In this document: positions 1 to 7,825 of the stretch, piece after piece
Position numbering within the stretch: the first letter of the stretch is position 1
Layout: every line of letters begins with the position of its first letter
Source of the DNA: DATADD01 sp046262355
GTDB lineage: Bacteria > Actinomycetota > CADDZG01 > WHSQ01
Direction: 5' to 3'
Assembly: GCA_046262355.1 (NCBI GenBank)
Contig: JBHEMX010000098.1
Coordinates: 1 to 47,779 of the forward strand
DNA length: 47,779 bases
Notes under the pieces: generated by a model
Told to the model about the DNA's origin: nothing
Databases searched by the model: none
Seen by the model: the letters and a program-made list of their open reading frames with translations, nothing else
Translations under genes and position numbers: made by a program

Positions 1-1
1 T

Positions 2-283
2 TTCGAGCACCGTCACTCAGACGAGCAGCGCACCAAGAGACTCGTTCGACAGTTGGAGCAGCTCGGTCACAAGGTTGTGCTCGACCCAGCCGCGCAGGGA
101 CGTGACTATGGTGATTCGGAACGGTTCATTTTCACCCTAGAGCAACATAGGTCGTCAAGCGCCGGCCTCCATCGAGCGAGTAGGTGGGACCATCCTCAGG
201 CTCAGCTCCCAGACGGGTCGTCGGCAACGGGATCTCTCTTGGCGCGAACCACGATCCTGATCGGGCGGTCCTTGCGAAAGTAG
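2..283 (+). pseudogene. Possible transposase C-terminal remnant
   Basis: The reading frame is open from the window edge and has no start inside the window. Its first 30 or so residues, rich in Arg, Glu and His and ending in RLVRQLEQLGHKVVLDPAA, resemble the C-terminal end of some IS transposases, where a similar LGxxVxLxPAA ending is followed by a stop. Here the frame runs on without a stop into low-complexity sequence and then overlaps the end of the convergent NADH dehydrogenase gene, as expected of a broken remnant. The IS family cannot be named from so little, and the likeness is from memory of the family only. Confidence 0.35.
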
Positions 284-1497
284 GTCCACCCCCACGAGGC
301 GAGCACGACGAGCCGGTTCCGGAATCCCACCAGATAGTAGATATGGACGAGGAGCCACGCGAGCCAGCCGATAAAACCTGTCAAACGCAGCCGTCCGATC
401 TGTGCAACGGCTGCGTTACGTCCGATCGTCGCGAGCATGCCCTTGTCCACATACCGGAACGGCTTGGGTTCCATTGATCCCTCGCCGGATGCGCGATCGA
501 GCTCGGCGCCTATCGAACGGGCCACATAACGTCCTTGCTGCATCGCGACCGGCGCCAGCATGGGGAGCTCGCTGCCGCCTTGCTGCGCAGACGCAAGGTC
601 GCCGATCGCGAAGACGTCCCTGAAACCGTGAAGCCTGAGGTCCTCGGCCACCTGAAGTCGCCCGGGCCGGCTGCGCGGGGTTTCCTGGGGAACGACCTCA
701 TCGTTCGGGCGAACCCCAGCAGACCACACGATCGTGCGTGTCTCGATAGATTCCCCGTCGGACAGAACGGCTCTGTCGCCGGTCGCCCTTTCCACCAGGG
801 TCCCCGTGCGGATCTCTGCGCCGCGCCCGCTCAGTGTCCTCTCGGTGTAGCGACTCAGCTCTACGGCGAACCCAGGAAGCAGACGGTCCTGTCCTTCCAC
901 CAAGACGACCCTCGAGGAAGCGCGCGTCAGGTTCGGGAAGTCCTTGCCGAGGACGAGCTTTAGCAGCTCGAGAAGGGCTCCCACGTACTCCACACCCGTG
1001 GGTCCCCCGCCCACGATCACGAACGTGAGCCATCTGCGGCGTTGGGACGCGTCGTTGGTCTCAGAGGCTCGTTCCAGGCAGGACAAGACGTGGTTGCGCA
1101 GCTGCAGAGCCTCCTCGAGGGTCTTCATCCCGATGCTGAAGTTTGCCAGCCCCTCATTGCCGAAGTAGTTGTTCGTGCTGCCCGTCGCAAGCACGAGGTA
1201 GTCGTAGGACATGACGCCGTCTGACTGCGTCCGGATCCTCTTGCGCTGGAAGTCGACCGACGTCACCAGGGCCTGTCGGAAGCGAACATTGCGCGAGGTC
1301 CGGAACCGTGCTCGATACGGGTAGGAGATGTCTGAGGGGTTCAAGAGCGCAGAGGCCACTTCATACAGAAGCGGAGTGAAGAGATGGTAGATGTGTGCGT
1401 CGAGCAGGACGACGTTGACGGACCGGCCGTCGAGCTTGCGGGCACAGGCCAAGCCCCCGAAACCTCCGCCCACGATAACGACCGTCCTTAGCGACAT
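202..1497 (-). CDS. ndh: Type II NADH dehydrogenase (NDH-2-like FAD/NAD(P) oxidoreductase)
   Basis: A 431-residue flavoprotein predicted to pass electrons from NADH to quinone at the inner face of the membrane without pumping protons. Two dinucleotide-binding glycine motifs are visible: VIVGGGFGGLACA near the N-terminus for FAD, and VIVGGGPTGVEY near residue 160 for NADH. An ATGST element and a DVFAIGDLA element, the second FAD contact of this family, follow. The C-terminus has the hydrophobic and amphipathic segment GWLAWLLVHIYYLVGFRNR typical of membrane-bound NDH-2. Length is normal for the family. The Shine-Dalgarno before the ATG is weak. The gene stands alone downstream of a small unidentified frame. 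Confidence 0.9.
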   Translation of the reverse strand: MSLRTVVIVGGGFGGLACARKLDGRSVNVVLLDAHIYHLFTPLLYEVASALLNPSDISYPYRARFRTSRNVRFRQALVTSVDFQRKRIRTQSDGVMSYDYLVLATGSTNNYFGNEGLANFSIGMKTLEEALQLRNHVLSCLERASETNDASQRRRWLTFVIVGGGPTGVEYVGALLELLKLVLGKDFPNLTRASSRVVLVEGQDRLLPGFAVELSRYTERTLSGRGAEIRTGTLVERATGDRAVLSDGESIETRTIVWSAGVRPNDEVVPQETPRSRPGRLQVAEDLRLHGFRDVFAIGDLASAQQGGSELPMLAPVAMQQGRYVARSIGAELDRASGEGSMEPKPFRYVDKGMLATIGRNAAVAQIGRLRLTGFIGWLAWLLVHIYYLVGFRNRLVVLASWGWTYFRKDRPIRIVVRAKRDPVADDPSGS

Positions 1498-1724
1498 GCC
1501 GACCTACGGCGGGAATCCGCCACGAGGAAGCGCCCGGCGCGATCGATGGTGACCTGGAACCCCCTCGCCACAAGCCCCTCCTCTCCATTCGGAAGCGTTC
1601 GAGCTCCGAAGCGTTCGAGCTCCCTAAGGTATGCCCTCACCCTACGAGGCGGGCCGAGCCAACCACTCCCGACGCAGGTGGACCGACGCAGAACTGGGTC
1701 GGTAGGCTCCCGAGGAGCTCGCAT
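1488..1724 (-). CDS. Doubtful small ORF between ndh and the GNAT gene
   Basis: A 78-residue frame lies between the acetyltransferase and ndh and overlaps the ndh start by about 10 bases. Its C-terminal half (GFQVTIDRAGRFLVAD) has a plausible amphipathic beta pattern, but no family is recognised and no good ribosome-binding site precedes the ATG. It contains a perfect tandem 16-bp duplication at 1592-1623; 16 is not a multiple of three, so the frame differs before and after any duplication event. It may be a decayed gene or a chance frame. Confidence 0.2.
   Translation of the reverse strand: MRAPREPTDPVLRRSTCVGSGWLGPPRRVRAYLRELERFGARTLPNGEEGLVARGFQVTIDRAGRFLVADSRRRSACR
1592..1623. repeat. Perfect tandem duplication, 2 x 16 bp
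   Basis: The 16-mer GAAGCGTTCGAGCTCC occurs at 1592-1607 and again at 1608-1623 without a spacer. This is probably a replication-slippage duplication. Confidence 0.9.
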
Positions 1725-1764
1725 CGGGTCAGTCGGATAGCACGAGGATGAGGTGTTGCTCGTG

Positions 1765-2178
1765 CTATCCGCAAGGTCTGAATCCGCACTTCTCGAGCAC
1801 GCGGATCGAGCCGGCGTTGTGTTTGGCGACGTAGGCATGGAGAGGCCGTTGCAGGACGAGCTCGATGAACTGCGACAGGGCCTTCGTGGCGACGCCCTTG
1901 CCCCAATGATCCCTGCCGATCCAGTAGCCAACCTCCCGGTTACCCTTTTGCTCCCAGCTAACGATGTTGCCGGCAACCTGCCCGTTGACGAGGATGGACT
2001 TGGTGATGATCGTGTCGTCTCTGAGGATCCTGGCCCAATGCGCGCGGTGGGCTTCGTGGTCGCGTGCCGGGAAGGCGGCCAACTCGTTCGCCACCGCGTC
2101 GAGCTGGTGCTCGAAGAAGACCGCCACATCCCGGTCAGTCACGTCCCGCAGGACGACCGCGTTCGGTTCCTGATCCAT
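1765..2178 (-). CDS. GNAT family N-acetyltransferase, ended early by an amber codon
   Basis: A 137-residue acetyl-CoA-dependent N-acetyltransferase of the RimJ/RimL-like type (Acetyltransf_3). The acetyl-CoA loop is seen in YWIGRDHWGKGVATKAL, and the C-terminal signature in NAGSIRVLEKCGFRP. The ATG at 2178 is preferred because a -10-like TACACT lies 7 nt upstream and there is no Shine-Dalgarno, suggesting a leaderless transcript. The TAG at 1765-1767 is followed in the same frame by HEQHLILVLSD and then TGA at 1729-1731. That segment looks like the last beta strand of a GNAT fold, so the intact gene would span 1729-2178 (149 residues). The substrate is unknown. Confidence 0.8.
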   Translation of the reverse strand: MDQEPNAVVLRDVTDRDVAVFFEHQLDAVANELAAFPARDHEAHRAHWARILRDDTIITKSILVNGQVAGNIVSWEQKGNREVGYWIGRDHWGKGVATKALSQFIELVLQRPLHAYVAKHNAGSIRVLEKCGFRPCG

Positions 2179-2185
2179 GGCCGAG

Positions 2186-2191
2186 AGTGTA
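2186..2191 (-). promoter_or_regulatory. Candidate -10 box of the GNAT gene
   Basis: TACACT on the minus strand ends 7 nt before the ATG at 2178, the spacing expected when transcription starts at the initiation codon. No clear -35 element is seen. Confidence 0.35.
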
Positions 2192-2242
2192 GGGATACCG
2201 TGTGACGGCTTTGGGAGCTCTACCTCTGCCGGCGGCTGGGGC

Positions 2243-2632
2243 TCATGACACCACACGATCGAGCAGTCCATCGAGATCGCTCTCGAGGTAACCGGCGAGT
2301 TCTCTTGCCTCGACCTCGGGTAAGGAGATGACGCAGACGGCCATGTTGTCGACCCAGACGCTGAACCTCACATGATGTCCGGGAATGGTCACCGTTCCCT
2401 CAGGGCTCGTGAAGGTGCGATCTTCCCGGTAACAGCTGACCCGGAGGTAAGCGTTCTCGGGGTCCTTGTCGTCTACCTTGATCCCGGCAAAGAACCTGAA
2501 GGTCTTGGCCGAGCCGGCATCTGCTGCTCCGGCCACGAGTTCGGTGGGGAGAGAGGTTCCGCAACGGGCGCAGTAGCGATGAGCCAGAGGCTGCGGTAAC
2601 CGGCACGAAGGACAGTAGATTGCAGATCCCAT
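2243..2632 (-). CDS. Zinc-ribbon protein of unknown function
   Basis: A 129-residue soluble protein. The N-terminus carries a four-cysteine zinc ribbon, CPSC then CARC, with metal ligands at about residues 7, 10, 21 and 24. The rest, including FRFFAGIKVDDKDPENAYLR and VRFSVWVDNMAVCVIS, has an alternating beta pattern and is not recognised. The start at 2632 is chosen because GAGAGGGG lies about 6 nt upstream; upstream in-frame ATGs at 2638 and 2659 are too close to it or lack a site. No functional partner is evident nearby. Confidence 0.65.
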   Translation of the reverse strand: MGSAIYCPSCRLPQPLAHRYCARCGTSLPTELVAGAADAGSAKTFRFFAGIKVDDKDPENAYLRVSCYREDRTFTSPEGTVTIPGHHVRFSVWVDNMAVCVISLPEVEARELAGYLESDLDGLLDRVVS

Positions 2633-2659
2633 CTCCATCCCCTCTCCACGACGACGCAT

Positions 2660-2911
2660 CCATTCTATAGAGGAGCGGGGACCTGCAGTCTCACCGTCGC
2701 AAATGGTTTGGCCGTGGGCATCTTCGATTGCTCGGTCGCATGGACGGATCTACCGGATCCTCGTACACGTGCGGTCCTGGGGCGACGACCCCGTTGAACC
2801 CACGGGCTTCTCGGCAGGAGCGATCGCGGCGCAGAACCTCGGAGCGATCCACTCGCCGGCGGTCAACGGGCAGGACCAGCTCATGGTGCGGATCAAGCTA
2901 TCCGACTCTGC
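2660..2911. other. Stretch with no recognisable intact gene
   Basis: Upstream of the zinc-ribbon gene and downstream of the broken ArsR-rhodanese gene. Short frames are open on both strands, but none has a recognisable motif or a ribosome-binding site. With the adjoining MerR-like scrap it looks like rearranged remnant DNA. Confidence 0.4.
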
Positions 2912-3465
2912 ACCTTCACGTTCGTAGAAGCGGATGGCGTCCGGCGAGACGCCTGCCCGCTCGGCGATGTCCGATCGGCAACGGGGATCGACACGGCACC
3001 GGGCACATGCCCTGCCGCATATTCCTCCTCGGGTCGCACATCCAGAACCACCAAGTCGTTCTTGCGACGCAGCCGTCTGGCGAGCTCCTCTTTGGTCAGG
3101 AGCTCTATGCCGTTGAGATCGCCGGTGTAAGCGCGCGCCAACCGGTCGATCTCGGCGACCGCGTTGCCGGCGACGTCCTGCAGCGTGCGCCACAGCTTCA
3201 CCACATCGGGCGATGAGAGCCGATAGAAGATGGAGGTGCCTTGGCGGCGCGATGAGACCAGACCCGCTCTACGCAAGACCTGGAGATGTTGGCTCGCGTT
3301 CGCTAGTGACATCTCGATCTCGGTCGCGATGCTCTCGACGCTACGCTCGCCGTTGGCGAGAAGATCGACGACCTCGGCCCGCCTCCCGCTCGCCAGAGCC
3401 TTGGCGACGCGAGCGAACTCGTCGAACAGCGCCTCCTTGGCGGCTCGGTGTGCCATGTGCCTCAT
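2893..3465 (-). pseudogene. ArsR-rhodanese fusion regulator, 3' truncated
   Basis: The N-terminal 100 residues form an ArsR/SmtB winged helix (VVDLLANGERSVESIATEIEMSLANASQHLQVLRRAGLV). A linker and the first part of a rhodanese domain follow (ELARRLRRKNDLVVLDVRPEEEYAAGHVPGAVSIP). Homology ends near 2980: the remaining tail is unrelated, and the half of the rhodanese domain with the catalytic cysteine loop is missing. Fusions of this type are usually about 220 residues. The start at 3465 is supported by a 4-base ATGA overlap with the MFS stop, implying translational coupling. The DNA-binding half is intact, so it may still repress; the sulfur-sensing half should be dead. Confidence 0.75.
2912..2974 (-). 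pseudogene. MerR-type helix-turn-helix fragment
   Basis: About 21 codons in a different frame from the ArsR-rhodanese gene read DIAERAGVSPDAIRFYEREG, a close match to the N-terminal DNA-binding helix-turn-helix of MerR-family regulators. No initiator precedes it in place and the match stops abruptly after YEREG. It begins within about 10 bases of where the rhodanese homology ends. It is therefore read as a gene scrap at a recombination junction. Confidence 0.5.
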
Positions 3466-4715
3466 CCTAGGTTACTCAAGTCAACGCTTGAAGACGGGAC
3501 GTTGACCCAGGCGTCGAGGCCCGACAGGGCGGTAGCGCCGGCCACCGCTACCAGCGCCGTGCCGGTACCGAAGAGGTCGGCGAGGACGCCTGCCGCGAGC
3601 GCTCCGACCACGTAGCCTCCGTCGCGCCACGTCCTGTAGATGCCGATCGCGGCGGCGCGCCAGGAGGGTGCGGCCAAATCGCCCACCGCCGCGAGGAGAG
3701 CGGGGTAGGTGAGCGCCGTTCCGAGGCCAAGCAACACCGCGGCACCGACCATCTGTGGGAACCCGTCACCGGCCCAGAACCAAAACAGGGCGGAGGCCTG
3801 CGTCCACATCCCCAGGGCGACGGGAAGGCGCCTTCCTACTCGATCGCTCCAAACGCCGGTCAACAGTTGCGCCACCCCCCAGACCGCCGGGTAGATACCC
3901 GCCACGGTCCCGACCTGCAACGTGTCGAGTCCTTGGCCGACCATCAGAAGCGGGAGCAACCCCCAGGCCAAGGCGTCGTTGGCGTTGTTGACCAGCCCCG
4001 TTCTCGACACCGCGGCGAGACCGCGCTGCCTATAGCTCCCGAGCGCCGCCACTTCCCGAAAGCTCCTGCCGGGGGCGGATCGGTTCTCGAGCTCCATGTG
4101 AGACGTCGTCTCTCGCACGAAGAAGGCCGAGAGCCCAAGGCCGAGTCCGGCAACCGCCACTCCAAGGAACAGAGGCTCGGGTCGCAGACCGTAGCGTGAC
4201 GCAAGCCACCCCGATGCTGCTGCCGAGACCGCCACCGCCACATAGCCGGCGAACTCGTTCAGACCCATGGCGAGCCCCCGCCGCCGAGGGCCCGCGAGGT
4301 CGATCTTCATGACGACGGTCGAAGACCACGCGAGACCCTGATTCATGCCGAGCAGCACATTGGCGGCGATCACCCATCCCCAAGTGGGCGCGAGCATGAG
4401 TGCGATCGGCACCGGGATGCCGAAGGCCCATCCCAGCAGGAGAACGTTCCGACGCCCGATGCGGTTCGCGAGAAAGCCCGCTGCGAGGTTCGCCGCGGCC
4501 TTGGCGAGGCCGAAGCTGACGATGAAGAGCATCAGTGCGGTACTCGAGCCGACCGCAAACACCCGCTCGCCCAAGAGAGGCACGAGCGTTCGTTCCTGGC
4601 CTACGAGCGCTCCGACCAGCCCGTTGACGCCGACGAGTAGTGCGAACTGAGCCAGGTTCGCCCGAATCCCCAGCCGGATGGGTGTGGGATGCTTCTCGGT
4701 TTCGACGACTTCCAT
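3462..4715 (-). CDS. MFS transporter
   Basis: A 417-residue major facilitator with about 12 hydrophobic segments and the family loops FLANRIGRRNVLLLG (after TM2) and GVWSDRVGRRLPVALG (between halves). It is probably a drug or metabolite exporter; the substrate cannot be read from sequence. The ATG at 4715 is chosen over an in-frame TTG at 4733. It lies directly after AGGAGAG and 7 nt after a good -10, so the message is nearly leaderless. It forms an operon with the ArsR-rhodanese regulator, whose ATG overlaps its stop. Control by that regulator through the palindrome at 4730-4745 is inferred. Confidence 0.85.
   Translation of the reverse strand: MEVVETEKHPTPIRLGIRANLAQFALLVGVNGLVGALVGQERTLVPLLGERVFAVGSSTALMLFIVSFGLAKAAANLAAGFLANRIGRRNVLLLGWAFGIPVPIALMLAPTWGWVIAANVLLGMNQGLAWSSTVVMKIDLAGPRRRGLAMGLNEFAGYVAVAVSAAASGWLASRYGLRPEPLFLGVAVAGLGLGLSAFFVRETTSHMELENRSAPGRSFREVAALGSYRQRGLAAVSRTGLVNNANDALAWGLLPLLMVGQGLDTLQVGTVAGIYPAVWGVAQLLTGVWSDRVGRRLPVALGMWTQASALFWFWAGDGFPQMVGAAVLLGLGTALTYPALLAAVGDLAAPSWRAAAIGIYRTWRDGGYVVGALAAGVLADLFGTGTALVAVAGATALSGLDAWVNVPSSSVDLSNLG
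3476..3491. promoter_or_regulatory. Possible second ArsR-type operator
   Basis: TCAAGTCAACGCTTGA has the same outer half-sites (TCAAG and CTTGA) and the same 16-bp length as the perfect palindrome at 4730-4745. It sits in the last codons of the MFS gene, just before the ArsR-rhodanese start. It may be a secondary site or a coincidence. Confidence 0.3.
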
Positions 4716-4722
4716 CTCTCCT

Positions 4723-4752
4723 ATAATATTCAAGTAAGTACTTGATAAGCAA
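4723..4752 (-). promoter_or_regulatory. Promoter of the MFS-arsR operon
   Basis: On the minus strand TTGCTT (4747-4752) and TATTAT (4723-4728) are separated by 18 bp. The -10 ends 7 nt before the ATG at 4715. The palindrome at 4730-4745 fills the spacer, a classical arrangement for steric repression. Confidence 0.6.
4730..4745. promoter_or_regulatory. ArsR-type operator palindrome
   Basis: TCAAGTAAGTACTTGA is a perfect inverted repeat of 7 bp with a 2-bp centre. AT-rich TCAA/TTGA-ended palindromes of this size are typical of ArsR/SmtB operators. It lies between -35 and -10 of the operon that encodes the ArsR-rhodanese protein. Confidence 0.65.
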
Positions 4753-4792
4753 GTGGGGAAGAGAGGGGGACCGCCGAAGGGAAGGGAGGGCA

Positions 4793-4807
4793 GATGAACG
4801 GTTCATC
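4793..4807. promoter_or_regulatory. Palindrome in the MFS/ferritin-like divergent region
   Basis: GATGAAC, one base, then GTTCATC is a perfect 7-bp inverted repeat in the 343-bp region between divergent start codons. It could be an operator for the ferritin-like gene; the cognate regulator is unknown. The rest of the region up to 5046 shows no clear promoter or gene. Confidence 0.35.
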
Positions 4808-5058
4808 GAGTTCCAGCCGCCCAACCTGCCTCCCCCTGCCGGACGGCCTTCGAGCAATCAAGCGTGCCGAACTCTACTCGTGACGAGTCAGCCCTGAAGC
4901 CCGGACGGCACGCTCAGCGAGTCGTGCCATCCCTCCCTATCCTGAGCAACACACAGGATCTCTTTCCAGTTGCGCCAATCCGGCAAGCCTCGACCAAACG
5001 AACGGTTCCCCACAGAGATCGGCCGTGGGAGCCGATCCGCAGTGATGGGAGGCCACCT

Positions 5059-5862
5059 GTGTCAGACACCTTCGACCTGGTCGATCGGTCGATCAGTAGG
5101 CAGTTCCCCGAGGCGACACCGAGATCGCGTCGTCAGTTCGTCACCGGGACGGCTGCTGCGCTCGGCGGCCTGGGATTGCTCAGTCTCCCCGGAGTCGCGC
5201 GTGCCACCGCCAAGGGAGGCGGCGGCAACGACGTGCAGACCATCCTCAACGTCGCCGCCACGGCCGAGGTGCTGGCCACCATCGTCAACACGGTCGGTTT
5301 CAGGAAGGGCCTTGGGCGCGATCGCGTGACGCAGCGCAACCTCAAAGCTGCCGCCAGGGAAGAGCTCATCCATTTCCGCGTCCTGCGGGACTTCGGAGGT
5401 AAACCGGCGGCCCGCCGCATCTGGGTTCCCGACGCCGTCTTCGCCAATCGGACGAACCTGCTGAGCACCCTCGAGGTGGGCGATCAGATCTTCGTCAACG
5501 CTTACCTCATCGCAACGAAGACGTTCGGCAACGCGGGCAACGGCGAACTCGCCGTCGTCGCTGCCGAGTTCATGGGCGTCGAGGGCGTGCACCGCGCGCT
5601 GGCTCGTCAATCGCTCGGAAAGTTGGGCAACGACCGCGTCTTCATGAAGTTCTGCCAGAAGGAGAACGCTCCCGATGCGCCGAACCGCGGCCAGCCGGGT
5701 TTCGAGAACATCCTCGGAGCGGTGAAGCAGCTCCAGGCGGCAGGTTTCGGCATCGGAGAGAAGGGCGCAGAGCCGGGCAGGTTCTACGACTTCGACAAGG
5801 TCAAGCAGGCCACGCCAACCGACCCCGATCTGAACACCCGCATGCCGGTCGCCGACTGCTAA
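5059..5862 (+). CDS. TAT-exported ferritin-like domain protein
   Basis: A 267-residue protein starting at GTG 5059, chosen because GGGAGG lies 6 nt upstream; an earlier in-frame ATG at 4864 lacks such a site and would bury the signal. A twin-arginine signal (SRRQFVTGTAAALGGLGLLSL) predicts export of a folded protein. The mature part is helical. Two pairs resembling diiron Glu-x2-His motifs are visible, in REELIHFRVL and GVEGVHRALA, as in ferritin-like proteins of the DUF4439/Ferritin_2 type. A role in binding iron or handling peroxide outside the membrane is inferred. It is convergent with the ABC importer. Confidence 0.7.
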   Translation: MSDTFDLVDRSISRQFPEATPRSRRQFVTGTAAALGGLGLLSLPGVARATAKGGGGNDVQTILNVAATAEVLATIVNTVGFRKGLGRDRVTQRNLKAAAREELIHFRVLRDFGGKPAARRIWVPDAVFANRTNLLSTLEVGDQIFVNAYLIATKTFGNAGNGELAVVAAEFMGVEGVHRALARQSLGKLGNDRVFMKFCQKENAPDAPNRGQPGFENILGAVKQLQAAGFGIGEKGAEPGRFYDFDKVKQATPTDPDLNTRMPVADC

Positions 5863-5885
5863 CAGTAGGCTGCGCCTGATCCGTC

Positions 5886-5930
5886 ACCTGGGTTGAGCCC
5901 GCTCGTAGCTGCTTGCGGGCTTGCCCAGGT
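5886..5930. terminator. Long hairpin between convergent genes
   Basis: ACCTGGG (5886-5892) pairs with CCCAGGT (5924-5930), and AGCCCGC (5896-5902) with GCGGGCT (5915-5921), leaving a 12-nt loop. It lies between the stops of the ferritin-like gene and the ABC lipoprotein gene, so it may end transcription from both sides, although there is no clear T-tract. Confidence 0.55.
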
Positions 5931-6022
5931 CGATGGCTGGCCGTCGTGCGCCCATGTCGTCGGTGGCATGTCTCTTCCGACGATCGATCCGCCTCCGCCT
6001 CCCTTGTGAGCGAGATCAGGCT

Positions 6023-6994
6023 CTACATGAACCCGTTGTCGGTCAGCCATTTCTCGGCCACCGCCTCTTCGGGCAGGCCGTCTACGTCGACCTGAGCGTT
6101 CAACGTCTGGAGAGTCTCGGTGTCCAGCTTGGCCGCGATGGGCTCGAATATCTTGTCTAGCTCTGGACCGTACTTGCTGTAGGCCTCGTTGTTCACCGTC
6201 AAAGAAGGGTTGTAGATCGGGAAGAATTGCTCGTCGTCCTCGAGGACGGTGAGGCCAAGAGCACTGATGCGCCCATCGGTCGCAAAGACCTCGCCATAGC
6301 GACACGTCTCTGCCTTGTCGACCTGCTCGTAGATGACTCCTTCCGTCACCTTGGCGATCTGCTCTGTAGGCCACTGGAAACCATAGTGCTTCTCCAGGCC
6401 CGGCAGTCCGTCGTCCCGCACCGCAAACTCCGTCCCCACGCAGAGCGATGCCTGGGTCGGGTCCTGCTGGAGCAGATCGGGAAGTCCTGAGATGGTCGTA
6501 ACTCCATCTTGATCAACGGTCTCATTGCTTGCGGCTATGGCGTAGGTGTTGTCTGCGGGTGCAGGTTCTAGCCATTTGATGTCGTTCTTGTCCAGGTCTT
6601 CCTCGGCGACCGCCTCGTACTGCTTCTGCGGATCCGCGATCGGCTTGGTGTGCTTGAGGTAGACGATCCAGCCGGTCCCCGTGTACTCCCAATACATGTC
6701 GATCTGTCCGGCCTCGAGCGCGCTCCGTGCCTGAACGCTGCCCGGCAGCTTCGTCTTGTCTTCCGCCGTGGCCCCTGCCGCCTCCAGCGCCTGGATCGTG
6801 ATCTGCCCCAGGACGAGCTGCTCGGTGAACTCCTTGGAGCCGACGCTGAACGTCGCACCCGAGAGATCGGCCCCGGACGTACCGTTTCCACCTCCGGCGC
6901 CTCCACCTCCATCGTCCCCGCCGCAGGCAGCAGTAAGGAGAGCCACGATCAGAAGAGATCCGAACGCCTTGGTGAAACGACGTCTTGTTGTCAT
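6023..6994 (-). CDS. Betaine/choline-type ABC transporter substrate-binding lipoprotein
   Basis: A 323-residue OpuAC-family binding protein. It has an N-terminal signal with a lipobox at about residues 21-24 (TAAC) and a Gly-rich linker. The mature part opens with FSVGSKEFTEQLVLGQI, characteristic of OpuC/OsmF-type quaternary-amine receptors, and contains the family segment IDMYWEYTGT. AAAGGA is well placed before the ATG. It is the last of four genes transcribed together, 45 nt after the second permease. Ligands of this family are glycine betaine, choline, carnitine and related onium compounds; the neighbouring demethylating enzymes support such a ligand. Confidence 0.88.
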   Translation of the reverse strand: MTTRRRFTKAFGSLLIVALLTAACGGDDGGGGAGGGNGTSGADLSGATFSVGSKEFTEQLVLGQITIQALEAAGATAEDKTKLPGSVQARSALEAGQIDMYWEYTGTGWIVYLKHTKPIADPQKQYEAVAEEDLDKNDIKWLEPAPADNTYAIAASNETVDQDGVTTISGLPDLLQQDPTQASLCVGTEFAVRDDGLPGLEKHYGFQWPTEQIAKVTEGVIYEQVDKAETCRYGEVFATDGRISALGLTVLEDDEQFFPIYNPSLTVNNEAYSKYGPELDKIFEPIAAKLDTETLQTLNAQVDVDGLPEEAVAEKWLTDNGFM

Positions 6995-7039
6995 CGAGGT
7001 CCTTTCATTCGATCCTTGCCAACGAGGAACACGATCCGC

Positions 7040-7825
7040 TCACAAGCCCTTTGGCCGCAACACGTCCTCCACCATGCCTCCCAGCCAATCGATGAATAGC
7101 GCAAGTACTGAAGTTAGGACTGCACCCGTGATCAACGTGGGATCGCGCCGAGTGGTTATGCCCGTATAGATGATGTCGCCGAGCCCGCCGGCGTTCACGG
7201 CCCACGCGAGCGCAGCGGTGCCGACGTTGATGACCAGAGCGGTTCTGATGCCTGCGAGGATGACCGGCACGGCCAGCGGGAGCTCGATGCTGAACAGGAC
7301 CTTCATCTTCGACATGCCCATGCCCCGGCCGGCCTCGATGAGGGAGCGGTCGACTCCCTCCAAGCCCACCATGGTGTTACGGAGGATGGGTAAGAACGAG
7401 TAAGCCACCAGCGCCACCACTGCGGCCTGGAAGCCGATCTTCCAGACGATGGCGAACAGGACCAGTATGCCGATGGAGGGGGTCGCCTGGCCGATGTTCG
7501 CCAGGGCCAAGACCACCGGAGTCGCTTGGCTCGCTCCGGCACGAGTGAGGATTATCCCCGTCGGCACGGCGAGAAGGATCACGGCCGCCGTCGAAACGGC
7601 CGTGAGTCGGACATGCTCTATGCCCCGTGCGGCGATGACCTCGGAGTTGATCGAGCGTTGCTCGATGGAGTCGAGCTCGCGGCCTCCGATGTAGAGGAAG
7701 AGCGCCAGCAGGATGAGCGCCAACACCACAGGCGTGATCAGGTGGCGCGCCGGGAACCCTCGTCCCTCAACCGACAATGCCGGCGGTCCGATGACGGTGC
7801 CGGCCCTCTCGGGCGTAGTTGTCAT
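7040..7825 (-). CDS. ABC transporter permease, OpuC/OsmF type
   Basis: A 261-residue inner-membrane permease with about six hydrophobic segments and the BPD_transp_1 cytoplasmic loop (EAGRGMGMSKMKVLFSIELP) that contacts the ATPase. NAGGLGDIIYTGI near the C-terminus is typical of betaine/choline importers. The ATG overlaps the ATPase stop (ATGA at 7822-7825), indicating coupled translation. It forms the channel with the second permease at 9044-9703. Confidence 0.9.
   Translation of the reverse strand: MTTTPERAGTVIGPPALSVEGRGFPARHLITPVVLALILLALFLYIGGRELDSIEQRSINSEVIAARGIEHVRLTAVSTAAVILLAVPTGIILTRAGASQATPVVLALANIGQATPSIGILVLFAIVWKIGFQAAVVALVAYSFLPILRNTMVGLEGVDRSLIEAGRGMGMSKMKVLFSIELPLAVPVILAGIRTALVINVGTAALAWAVNAGGLGDIIYTGITTRRDPTLITGAVLTSVLALFIDWLGGMVEDVLRPKGL

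Noticed and set aside
2703..2927. Plus-strand ORF of about 74 residues near the broken ArsR gene
   Set aside because: No family, no ribosome-binding site, and it lies antisense to the MerR scrap; treated as chance.
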